A stretch of DNA of 64,000 bases from Deltaproteobacteria bacterium (lineage in GTDB: Bacteria; Myxococcota_A; Polyangia; Nannocystales; Nannocystaceae), in the NCBI GenBank assembly GCA_016709225.1, contig JADJEE010000012.1, positions 3,609,470 to 3,673,469 on the forward strand. The letters are read 5' to 3'. A program made the translations under genes and the position numbers. The notes under the pieces are model-generated. The model saw only the letters and a list, made by a program, of their open reading frames with translations, had not been told where the DNA came from and searched no databases. This document shows, piece after piece, positions 52,690-59,961 of the stretch (its first letter is position 1; every line of letters starts with the position of its first letter).

Positions 52690-55441
52690 CTCCGGCCGCT
52701 CGCGGCAGCGGTGTCACGCGCATGGTCTGTCCGCGCCGCGGCGCCGTCATGCCGGTTCGCGCGCCGGTGATCACGCGACCGCCCTCGACGCGCATGCGCT
52801 TCCAGTTGTCGCCGCCCCACAGCTGCGCGGCGATGTTCCGCTCGGTCGCGAGGAACGCCGCATAGCGACTCTCCGGGTCGCCTGCCAGCACGCGCGGGTC
52901 GCCGTCTTCGACGATGCGTCCCGCCTCCACCACCAGCACGCGGTCGAAGCCGAGCGTCTCCTGCACGTCGTGCGTCGCACACAGCAGCGTCGCGCCAGCC
53001 CAGTGCTCGCGCGCGCGCGCCAGCAGTCGACGACGCTGCTCGCCGTCGAGCCCACGAAACGGCTCGTCGAGCAGCACCAGGCGCGACGACGGCCCCGTGA
53101 GCGCCCGTGCGAAGCGGGCGCGCTGGCCCTCACCGCCGGAGATCAGCGCTCCGTTCTCACCGAGTGCGCTCTGGAGACCGTGCGGCAGGCGCTGCAGCAC
53201 CTGCTGCAGCTCGGCCGCCTCGACGGCCAGGCCGACGTCCTGTGCGACGCGCGTGGATGGCTCGGCGCGGTAGGTGACGTTGGCGAGCAGGCTCTGGTTC
53301 CACAGCTGTACCGATGGATCGACCCACGCCGTCTGTCGTCGCAGGCGGGCGATCGCGTCGCCATCGAGCAGCGCGCCATCGACGTGGATCTCGCCGTGCG
53401 TGGGCCGGTTCCAGCCCAGCAGCAGCCCCAACAGCGTGGACTTGCCCGACCCCGAGGTGCCGACGATCGCGACATGGCTGCCGGGCGCGACCTCGAGGTC
53501 GAGGTCTTCGAGGATCGTCTGACCACCCATCCGCACGGTGACGCCGGCGATCGAGATGGCCGGAGCCGGCAGCGAGGCGGTTGGCTCGTGCGCTTCGTTG
53601 GCTGGCGATGCCGCGCGTTCCTCGGGCGACTGCAGCGGCTCGAGCAGGCGTTCGGTGGCGATGAGCATGCCCGGCAGCATTCGCGCCATGCTCGCGAGCG
53701 CCTGGCCGATGGCCGGCAGGCGCAGGGCCCAGTACGCCAGCAGCAGCGCATTGGCAGCGTGACCGGTCTCGTCGCCCAGCCGAAGGATCAGCCACCATGC
53801 CAGGCCGAAGCCGAGGGTCGTCTGCACCGCGTCGACGACCACGCCGATGCGATGCGTGTCGAGCTGCGCGCGCGCCCAGCGGACCACCACGGCCTCCTGC
53901 GCCTGCATCAGGCGCCCGTGAGCGCCGTGCGCCGACAACGACGTCGCGCCCAGGAACGCCTCCAAGTAGTAGCGCGCGAGCGCACCGACGTGGGTGCGCA
54001 CGCGTCGGTCGTGCTCGAGCAGCAAAGGATGTGCGAGCCATCCGAACACGCCGGCGACCGCAGTCATCCCGAGCACCAGCGGCGCGCTCCAGGGGGCGAG
54101 CCACAGGATCCCGGCCAGCGTGAAGCCGGCGAGGAACACGGCGCCCGACATGCGGAGCACGAGTGCCGGCAACGAGCGAATCGCCGCGATCGAGTGGGCC
54201 CGCTCGGCCATGTCGGAGATCGTGCGGCTCGCGAAGTACTGGTCGTGGATCCGCGGGATCTTGCGGAACAACGCCAGCCGCAACGCGAGCTCGAGGCGCC
54301 GACCCACGCCCAGCGAAGCCGAGGTCGTGGCACCGCTCACCAGCAGCCCTGCGACCAGCAGCACGAGCGCCGCACCGACCGCGCCGATGCGTTGACCCCC
54401 GAGGCCCAGCCAGCGCCCGACGTCGAGGAATCCTCGCAGCACCAGCGCCTGCACCGAGACGGCCGCCGCCGATGCCAGCAGCGCGATGACCACGGCGACG
54501 AGCGTTGCGACGCCGCCGTCGGCCACCAGCCGTCCGAGCACGCGCCACGGCGAGGCGTCGGTCTGCGCCAGCTCGAGGGTCTGCGCGTGCGGGAGCGTCT
54601 GCGCATGCTCCTGGTTCTCGGGCCCACGAGGTGCAGCGCGCCCACGCACCTGCAGCACGATGGCGCCGCGCAGGAACGCCCGCTCGTTGCCGTCGTCGTC
54701 ATCGGGCGCGGGCCAGAACGACCAGTACGAGTCCGGGACCAGCGCGTCGTCGCGCTCGCTGGCGGCCAGGCGCACCAGCAGCGGCTCGACCGCGGGCCCG
54801 CGGCGGATGGCCCCGGCGCGCGTCAAGCTCGCGAGCATGCGCGTGGCCGCGTCGAGACCCGCGAGGCGACGATACGACGGATCTCGAGCTGCGTCGGTGA
54901 CGAGTCGATCGACGCTGCCACGCATGAGACCGAGGTCGCGCAGCCGTCGGCGCAGCGGCGCGAGGAACTCCTCGGAGCCGACCCACTCGCGCAGCCCATC
55001 GGCGGGGACCCTGGTGGTGTATCGGTAGAGGTCGCGGAAGAAGTCCGCCTCGGACAGCCACCTGCGGCCGTGGGCAGGATCCATCACCATCACCCAGCGG
55101 CCGACGCGACGCCAGACGATGACGAAGTGCGCCAGCTTCGCCGTGGTGATCACCGCGAGCGCAGGCAAGACCTGGGCGTCGTCGAGCAGGACGTGATCGA
55201 AGGGCACCACCGACTGCACGGCATCGAGGCCGAGATCGCATGCGACCTCCTCGAGCACGTCGATCGAGGTGCCATCGACATCGGTCTGACACGCCTCACG
55301 CAGACGCCCGTAGCTGACATGGATCCCGAAGCCCTCGCACAGGCACTTCAGCGCGGCTGGCCCGCAGTCCATCTTCGAGGTCTGGACCACCTCCGGCGCG
55401 AGGAAGCGGCGACGGGCCGCCGGGCGTGCGCTCGCACTCAT
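52670..55441 (-). CDS. Peptidase-containing ABC transporter (PCAT)
   Basis: The protein has 923 residues. The N-terminal C39 cysteine peptidase (about 1-150) has the oxyanion Gln20, catalytic Cys26 in TSKMDCGPAALKC, His105 (AHFVIVWRR) and Asp121 (VMVMDPAHG), all in place. A middle region and about six membrane helices follow. The ATPase has Walker A GTSGSGKSTLLGLLLG, signature ISGGEGQRARFARALTG and Walker B RLVLLDEPFRGLD. Such proteins cut the leader from a ribosomal peptide after a double-Gly-like site and export the core. The ATG overlaps the HlyD stop (ATGA). The putative substrate has an AG site rather than GG, a noted oddity. Confidence 0.92.
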   Translation of the reverse strand: MSASARPAARRRFLAPEVVQTSKMDCGPAALKCLCEGFGIHVSYGRLREACQTDVDGTSIDVLEEVACDLGLDAVQSVVPFDHVLLDDAQVLPALAVITTAKLAHFVIVWRRVGRWVMVMDPAHGRRWLSEADFFRDLYRYTTRVPADGLREWVGSEEFLAPLRRRLRDLGLMRGSVDRLVTDAARDPSYRRLAGLDAATRMLASLTRAGAIRRGPAVEPLLVRLAASERDDALVPDSYWSFWPAPDDDDGNERAFLRGAIVLQVRGRAAPRGPENQEHAQTLPHAQTLELAQTDASPWRVLGRLVADGGVATLVAVVIALLASAAAVSVQALVLRGFLDVGRWLGLGGQRIGAVGAALVLLVAGLLVSGATTSASLGVGRRLELALRLALFRKIPRIHDQYFASRTISDMAERAHSIAAIRSLPALVLRMSGAVFLAGFTLAGILWLAPWSAPLVLGMTAVAGVFGWLAHPLLLEHDRRVRTHVGALARYYLEAFLGATSLSAHGAHGRLMQAQEAVVVRWARAQLDTHRIGVVVDAVQTTLGFGLAWWLILRLGDETGHAANALLLAYWALRLPAIGQALASMARMLPGMLIATERLLEPLQSPEERAASPANEAHEPTASLPAPAISIAGVTVRMGGQTILEDLDLEVAPGSHVAIVGTSGSGKSTLLGLLLGWNRPTHGEIHVDGALLDGDAIARLRRQTAWVDPSVQLWNQSLLANVTYRAEPSTRVAQDVGLAVEAAELQQVLQRLPHGLQSALGENGALISGGEGQRARFARALTGPSSRLVLLDEPFRGLDGEQRRRLLARAREHWAGATLLCATHDVQETLGFDRVLVVEAGRIVEDGDPRVLAGDPESRYAAFLATERNIAAQLWGGDNWKRMRVEGGRVITGARTGMTAPRRGQTMRVTPLPRAAGGGHGPR

Positions 55442-56634
55442 GGTCGTGCCCCGTTGCCCGTCAGCGCCTGGCCGACGCTACGCACCGGTTCCGCCAGGGC
55501 CTTGCCGGCCGCGCGCAGGACGAGCGTGGCCGGCGAGACACGCTCGAGCTCGATCTCGACGATCCCGGGCAGCCCGTGCTGCAGTGGAATCGTCGAGCCC
55601 GGCACGTCGATGTCGAGTTCGATGTGAATGGAGCCGTCTCTCACCTCACCCGCCACCCGTCGAATCGTGGCCTCCACGACGCCGTGCTGCGCCCATGGGA
55701 AGCCGTCGAGGCGGAGCTGCGCGAGCTGCCCCTCGTGCACGCGGCCGAGCGCGTCGGAGGGCTCCAGCTCGGCCGTCGCGCGCAAGGTCCCGGCGGGCAG
55801 GACCACGCCCATGCGGTCGCCTTGCTGCACCATCGCGCCCGGCGTGACGGCGGCGAACTCGACGATGTCGCCATCGATGGGTGCACGGATGGTGCGGCGA
55901 TCGATCTCGTGGCGTAGCCGGAGCACCGCGGCCTCGCTGGTCGCGACTTGGCCGGTCAGCACGGTCGCCTGTCGCTCGAGTGCTTCGATGCCCGAGCGAC
56001 GCTGTGCGACACTCAGCTGCTTCTGCGCGGCAACACCGTGCACCGATTGTCGTGCTGCGTCGGTGGCGGCGTCGCTCTGTTCGGCCAGCGCTTCGGCGTC
56101 GAAGCGCTCGTTGTCGGCGACGAAGCCGTTGGCAGAGAGCCGCTCGAGCTGCTGCGTCTTGCGCCTGGCGTGGGTCGACGCGATGCTGGCCTGGCGCAGG
56201 CGCGCCTTGACCTCCGCCGCGGCTGCACTCGCGCTCTCGCGTTCGATGTCGAGTGCATGTCGCTCGATGTCGAGCTGGTCTTCGACCGCGACCAGCTCGG
56301 CACGCTGCGCCGCCAGCCGAGCCTGCGCCTCGGCCAGCTCGAGCCGCTGGGCCTGTGAGTCGAGCTCGACGAGCGCTTGCCCGCGTTGCACGCGGTCGTC
56401 CTGCCGCGCGAGCACCGTGACCACGCGGCCTGCCAAGGGCGCCGCGAGCGGATGTGCGATCTGATCGATCTCGATTCGCGCGCTCTTGCTCACCACACGC
56501 ACTGGCACCTCGACGAGCACCAGCCACGCGGTCCAGGCCGCCAGCAGGGCGAGCCCCAGCGCGAGCGCCACCGCGGTCGTCCATCGGCGTTCGTCGCTCA
56601 TCGAGCGCGTGGTGGCAAGGAAGTCGGCAGCCAT
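55438..56634 (-). CDS. HlyD-family periplasmic adaptor
   Basis: The protein has 398 residues. The cytoplasmic start is short, then one membrane helix (AVALALGLALLAAWTAWLVL). A lipoyl-like half-motif lies near residue 65 (AAPLAGRVVTVLARQDDRVQ), followed by a long coiled-coil hairpin of about 150 residues (about 90-240) and the second lipoyl half (RTIRAPIDGDIVEFAAVTPG). It bridges the inner membrane exporter and an outer-membrane channel. No TolC-like gene is in the cluster, so a genomic one would have to serve. Its stop overlaps the start of the PCAT gene, fitting a fixed stoichiometry. Confidence 0.9.
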   Translation of the reverse strand: MAADFLATTRSMSDERRWTTAVALALGLALLAAWTAWLVLVEVPVRVVSKSARIEIDQIAHPLAAPLAGRVVTVLARQDDRVQRGQALVELDSQAQRLELAEAQARLAAQRAELVAVEDQLDIERHALDIERESASAAAAEVKARLRQASIASTHARRKTQQLERLSANGFVADNERFDAEALAEQSDAATDAARQSVHGVAAQKQLSVAQRRSGIEALERQATVLTGQVATSEAAVLRLRHEIDRRTIRAPIDGDIVEFAAVTPGAMVQQGDRMGVVLPAGTLRATAELEPSDALGRVHEGQLAQLRLDGFPWAQHGVVEATIRRVAGEVRDGSIHIELDIDVPGSTIPLQHGLPGIVEIELERVSPATLVLRAAGKALAEPVRSVGQALTGNGARP

Positions 56635-56656
56635 GATCGTTGTCGCCTTGCCCGCT

Positions 56657-59563
56657 TCAGCGCAGTCGCGTGATGGTCACCACTCCGTACTCCGAGCAGA
56701 CGAGCCCGGTGAGGCGCTCGCTGGGGTACATGTCGGCGATCTGGGACAGCGGCTCCTGGTCGACGTCGAGTGCGATCGAGAAGTCCGCCGCCGCGGGACC
56801 GAGCACGCGGCGGACGTGATCGACGAAGCTGATCTCGCGCCACGACAGGAAGCGACCGATCATCTGCAGCTCGCCGTCGACCTCGAGATGGTCGGGCAGC
56901 CCCGCGAGGATGCGGTCGATCACCGCCGTGCCTCGCGGCCCCGCGCCCCACCAGTTCTCGCCCGCGGCGTGCTTCGAGTCGGGCTGGTAGGGCGGGTTCG
57001 CGGTGATGCGATCGAAGCGCGCGCCGGGCAGCGCCGAGAATGCGTCGCTCACGTGGAAGTGCACCCGGTCGATGCCGTTGAGCCGGCGGTTCCACTCGGC
57101 GAATGCGATCGCACGCGGGCTGATGTCGGTGCCGACACTCGCGTCGGCGTAGCGCGAGCCGAGCAGCGCATGGACTCCGCTGCCGGTGCAGAGGTCGAGG
57201 CTGCGCGCCACCGGGTGGCGGTGCAGGCGTTGCGCGAACGCATAGGTCTCGAGGTAGCCCGGCATCACCAGCGCATTGGGGCCGCCGCTGCTGTTGCGAC
57301 CGGCATCGATCGTGGCCGGGTTGTCGGTCACGAGGTACAGCCCGTCGACCGGTGCCACCGAGAACGGCGAAACCACCGTGCCGTCGCGCAGGACCGCGAG
57401 GCCGGTCTCGTACAACGCCTCGCACTCCTCGGTCCGCAGCGCGGCATGGACGACGGCGGGCGCGAGCGCACCGCCGCCGAGGAACAGGCGGATGAGGACA
57501 TCGAGCGGGGCCGCTGCGGCTCGCTCGTGCCTGTGCTCGGGCCATCCACCGCTCGAGCGCAGCAGCGTGCTCAGGGTCTTCGCGGCCTCGAGGTCGCTGT
57601 CGAGGCTGCAGCCCCACGCGTGTCGGACGGCGGTCGCCAAGCCGAACCGCGCGCGCGCGAACATGCGGCGCAGCACGGGAAAGTCGCGATCGTCCCGGGC
57701 TCGCGGCGGCTCGACGACGCCTCCGTTCGTCGTGGCACGCTCGCTGGCGTGGTCGACCACGATCGACGCCGTCGCATCGCGAAAGCCGTCGAGCGCGGCC
57801 CGCAGGCTGGCGGCAGGCCACTGTCGCGCCGCCTCGCGCGGACCGAACGCCGCCGTCGGAGCGGGACGATCGAGGAGCGCGTTGATCTCCGCCTGCACGC
57901 GTGCGGCAGCCTCGAACGCGCCCTGCTCGAGCTTCGCGAGGCGCAGCGCTGTCCGTGACGACGCCGCGCGCACCGTCATCGGAGCCTCGGACCCATCGAA
58001 CGCGTGCGCGGTCTCGCCGATCGCGTCGGTCACGGTGTCGATCGCCGAGGGCTGTCCCCGCAACCGCCGGCAGGTGCGGGCGACCTCGACGAGGCTCTCG
58101 CATACGCGGGATCGCGACACCTCGAGCGGCACATCGAGGAACGGGATGATCCCCGGTCGTGACAGCATCGCGCCGAGCCGTGCGCCGAACTCCGCGACCG
58201 GCGACTCGGGCTCGGCCGGTGCCTCCGCGAGCGTGTGGTGCAGCTCGCGGGCGAGCTCCAGCTGGCGAATCCAAAAGCGATCGAGCTCGAGCTCGAGCTC
58301 GAGCGCGGCGCATCCGTAGTCGATCGCGGCCTCGAGATCTCCCACCGCGTCGACGAGCGCGGCGGGGATCGCCGGGGTGTCGTCGACGACGTCGGTGCGC
58401 ATCACCTCCGTGAGGAACTCGCGGATGGCGGCCGGCGGGCCCGCACACACACCGCGAGTGCCATTGAAGAACAGGAGGTGCTTCTCACAGTAGAAGTGGA
58501 ACGACTCCGGCGTCGGCACCGTGTCGACGCGAAACTCGGGGTCATCGGTCAGCAGCATCACGCGGGACGCCAGGCGGGTGCCGTCGATGATGCGGAACAA
58601 CGCCGCGATGCTGGTCGGGAACTCGCCGCTTCGAACCGGCCGCGCTCGGCGGTGGAGCATGTAGCCCGGCAGTGTCAGCACGCAGGTCGCGAACGTGAGC
58701 AGCTCCGCGATCGTCAGGCCGCCGGCGCTGCGCGACCGCCGACGCAGGAACGCTGCACGGAGCGCTCGCAGCACCGCGATCGCGTCACTCCAACCCTCCT
58801 GTACCAGGCGCAGGCCCGTGACGTTCATCTGCGCGGTGTGCTGGTAGCGGCTGCCGGCGTAACGGCAGGGGCGCCGCTGCGTCGGCGTCTCGACGTAGAG
58901 TTGCGACGGGAACACGTTCTCATCGCCGAGCTGACGCCCGTCGACGTCCTGTGCGGGGTGCGGAATCTGCCAGCCGCGCAGCAGCGATTCGAGCTGGCCA
59001 ATCTCGGCACTGACACCGAAGATCTCGCGGCTCAGCGCCGGGGTCTCCGCCTCCGTCCAGGTGCGCGCGCACGCGGGGCGCTGCTGCCGGGCAGGGTCGT
59101 CGTCGGCGAGTTGGGGCGCTGCAGACGGCTCGGCATCATCGGCGAGCGCGGGCCCTGCCGCGTGCGGCTCGTTCGCGTGCGCGAACGGACATTGCAGCGG
59201 TGCCTCGACCGCCAGGATGCCCTCGGCGACCAAGACCTCCAGCAAGTCCCTCGCGCTCTCCCACGCGCGTGGTCGGCTGAGGGCCCAGTGCGTGCTCTCC
59301 TGCGCGACGAAGCGAGCATGTGCGAGCAGGGCCTCGCCAAATGGAATCTGATCTGGCTCGTCGAACACGACCTCTTTCTCACCGTAGTGGAGGGTCAGCG
59401 TGCGCTGTCCTTCGAGCACGCCCCACTCGTGGAAGAGTCGCCGACGGTGCGGCATGTAGATGACGTCGGTCGGTTCGATGGGAGCCGATGGTGCTGAGGA
59501 ATCCACGATGATGCCACCCACGCTCCACACGCGCTCGAAACGAGGACGCCGGTCGTGGAGCAC
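56657..59563 (-). CDS. Unrecognised RiPP-cluster domain fused to NPPY-type methyltransferase
   Basis: The protein has 968 residues. About residues 34-120 form a likely RRE/PqqD-like winged helix (MPHRRRLFHEWGV, TLTLHYGEKEVVFDE, LLEVLVAEGILAVE). Residues 160-450 repeat the blocks of the 598-residue paralogue: CRYAGSRYQHTAQMNVTGLR, LPGYMLHRRARPVRSGEFPT and RGVCAGPPAAIREFL. The C-terminal 280 residues are a class I SAM methyltransferase (SLDLCTGSGVHALLGSRYAD; NPPY in RITANPPYQPDSK), a motif of enzymes that methylate amide or amino nitrogen. The fused form suggests that the front half brings the peptide to the methyltransferase. The GTG at 59563 lies inside a 10-bp hairpin, so translation may instead start at GTG 59521 or 59506. 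Confidence 0.8.
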   Translation of the reverse strand: MLHDRRPRFERVWSVGGIIVDSSAPSAPIEPTDVIYMPHRRRLFHEWGVLEGQRTLTLHYGEKEVVFDEPDQIPFGEALLAHARFVAQESTHWALSRPRAWESARDLLEVLVAEGILAVEAPLQCPFAHANEPHAAGPALADDAEPSAAPQLADDDPARQQRPACARTWTEAETPALSREIFGVSAEIGQLESLLRGWQIPHPAQDVDGRQLGDENVFPSQLYVETPTQRRPCRYAGSRYQHTAQMNVTGLRLVQEGWSDAIAVLRALRAAFLRRRSRSAGGLTIAELLTFATCVLTLPGYMLHRRARPVRSGEFPTSIAALFRIIDGTRLASRVMLLTDDPEFRVDTVPTPESFHFYCEKHLLFFNGTRGVCAGPPAAIREFLTEVMRTDVVDDTPAIPAALVDAVGDLEAAIDYGCAALELELELDRFWIRQLELARELHHTLAEAPAEPESPVAEFGARLGAMLSRPGIIPFLDVPLEVSRSRVCESLVEVARTCRRLRGQPSAIDTVTDAIGETAHAFDGSEAPMTVRAASSRTALRLAKLEQGAFEAAARVQAEINALLDRPAPTAAFGPREAARQWPAASLRAALDGFRDATASIVVDHASERATTNGGVVEPPRARDDRDFPVLRRMFARARFGLATAVRHAWGCSLDSDLEAAKTLSTLLRSSGGWPEHRHERAAAAPLDVLIRLFLGGGALAPAVVHAALRTEECEALYETGLAVLRDGTVVSPFSVAPVDGLYLVTDNPATIDAGRNSSGGPNALVMPGYLETYAFAQRLHRHPVARSLDLCTGSGVHALLGSRYADASVGTDISPRAIAFAEWNRRLNGIDRVHFHVSDAFSALPGARFDRITANPPYQPDSKHAAGENWWGAGPRGTAVIDRILAGLPDHLEVDGELQMIGRFLSWREISFVDHVRRVLGPAAADFSIALDVDQEPLSQIADMYPSERLTGLVCSEYGVVTITRLR

Positions 59564-59570
59564 GACCGGC
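59548..59570 (-). terminator. Intercistronic hairpin between peptide and enzyme genes
   Basis: GCCGGTCGTG and CACGACCGGC form a perfect 10-bp stem with a 3-nt loop, 71 nt after the peptide stop and over the start of the large gene. There is no U tract. It may stop most transcripts or protect the short peptide mRNA, so that more peptide than enzyme is made. Confidence 0.45.
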
Positions 59571-59640
59571 GCCCTGGGGTGCGAAGATGGACACGACGTT
59601 CGTCGTTGCCCACGACACCCCTCGAATGACGAAGACCGCT

Positions 59641-59697
59641 CTAGTACGAGCGGGTCTTGTCGCCGAATCCAGCCTTAGCCTTGGTCTTGACCTTCAT
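59641..59697 (-). CDS. 18-residue precursor peptide of the cluster
   Basis: ATG (59697-59695) to TAG (59643-59641) encodes MKVKTKAKAGFGDKTRSY. AAGGAGG (59710-59704) lies exactly 6 nt upstream, the best ribosome site in the window. Codon third positions are mostly G/C, as in real genes here. The peptide is very basic: five Lys, one Arg and one Asp. Lys alternates in the first eight residues, then KAG, then a FGDKTRSY tail. Being first in an operon with modifying and peptidase-exporter genes it is most likely the substrate: residues up to AG would be leader and FGDKTRSY core. The cut site is a guess, because classical leaders end in GG. Similar short KVKTxxKAG peptides are remembered from other genomes but not checked. 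Confidence 0.8.
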   Translation of the reverse strand: MKVKTKAKAGFGDKTRSY

Positions 59698-59770
59698 TGC
59701 ACTCCTCCTTCCCTTCGTTGTGGTCCATCGAGTCGACGATCGGGGCCGGCTTCGCCGCCCCCAGGCGCAT
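59675..59770 (-). CDS. Overlapping 31-codon open frame, uncertain
   Basis: Starting ATG 59770 and ending TAA 59677-59675, this frame encodes a 31-residue peptide beginning MRLGAAKPAPIVDSMDHNEG. Its first 18 codons all end in G or C, but its last part overlaps the 18-codon peptide gene in another frame and loses that bias. The nearest ribosome-like GAGGA is about 15 nt upstream, too far. It could be a second small product, a leader that couples translation to the peptide gene, or chance. Confidence 0.25.
   Translation of the reverse strand: MRLGAAKPAPIVDSMDHNEGKEECNEGQDQG
59704..59710 (-). promoter_or_regulatory. Strong ribosome-binding site of the precursor gene
   Basis: AAGGAGG, complementary to the 3' end of 16S rRNA, with 6-nt spacing to ATG 59697. 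It is far stronger than the sites of neighbouring genes, implying a high translation rate for the peptide. Confidence 0.8.
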
Positions 59771-59852
59771 CGCACGACGCGCTCGTCCTCGCTTCACCAC
59801 CTGAGGCGTGCGAGCGAGCGAGTTGATCCCGAGTTTTTTGTGAGCGTGACTC

Positions 59853-59867
59853 GCAACGCTGGCTCCA
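59853..59867 (-). promoter_or_regulatory. Possible sigma54 promoter of the peptide operon
   Basis: On the minus strand TGGAGC-N5-TTGC keeps the exact GG-N10-GC spacing of -24/-12 promoters, with a full TTGC at -12 and four of six matches at -24. The start would be near 59841, giving a leader of about 144 nt. No TAnnnT -10 box fits better here. Confidence 0.3.
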
Positions 59868-59961
59868 CGGCCGAGCCTTGGTCCCAAGCTCCGGCTCACC
59901 CCGGGCCCACCAACCTGCGATGCCCCGGCGTAGCTGCGCGCGCCGCCCTTGGGACCGGACT

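Noticed and set aside
52118..55627. Very long plus-strand open frame across the two ABC transporter genes
   Set aside because: Translation is Arg/Gln/His-rich low-complexity without motifs, while the minus strand encodes intact Walker and peptidase motifs.
59641..59697. Classical double-glycine leader in the precursor peptide
   Set aside because: The peptide has only AG at residues 9-10 and a ten-residue leader lacking the usual hydrophobic positions, so a standard GG leader is not claimed.
59833..59838. T6 run as a plus-strand terminator
   Set aside because: No stable stem lies before it and no plus-strand gene ends nearby; on the minus strand it is an A-run in the promoter region of the peptide operon.
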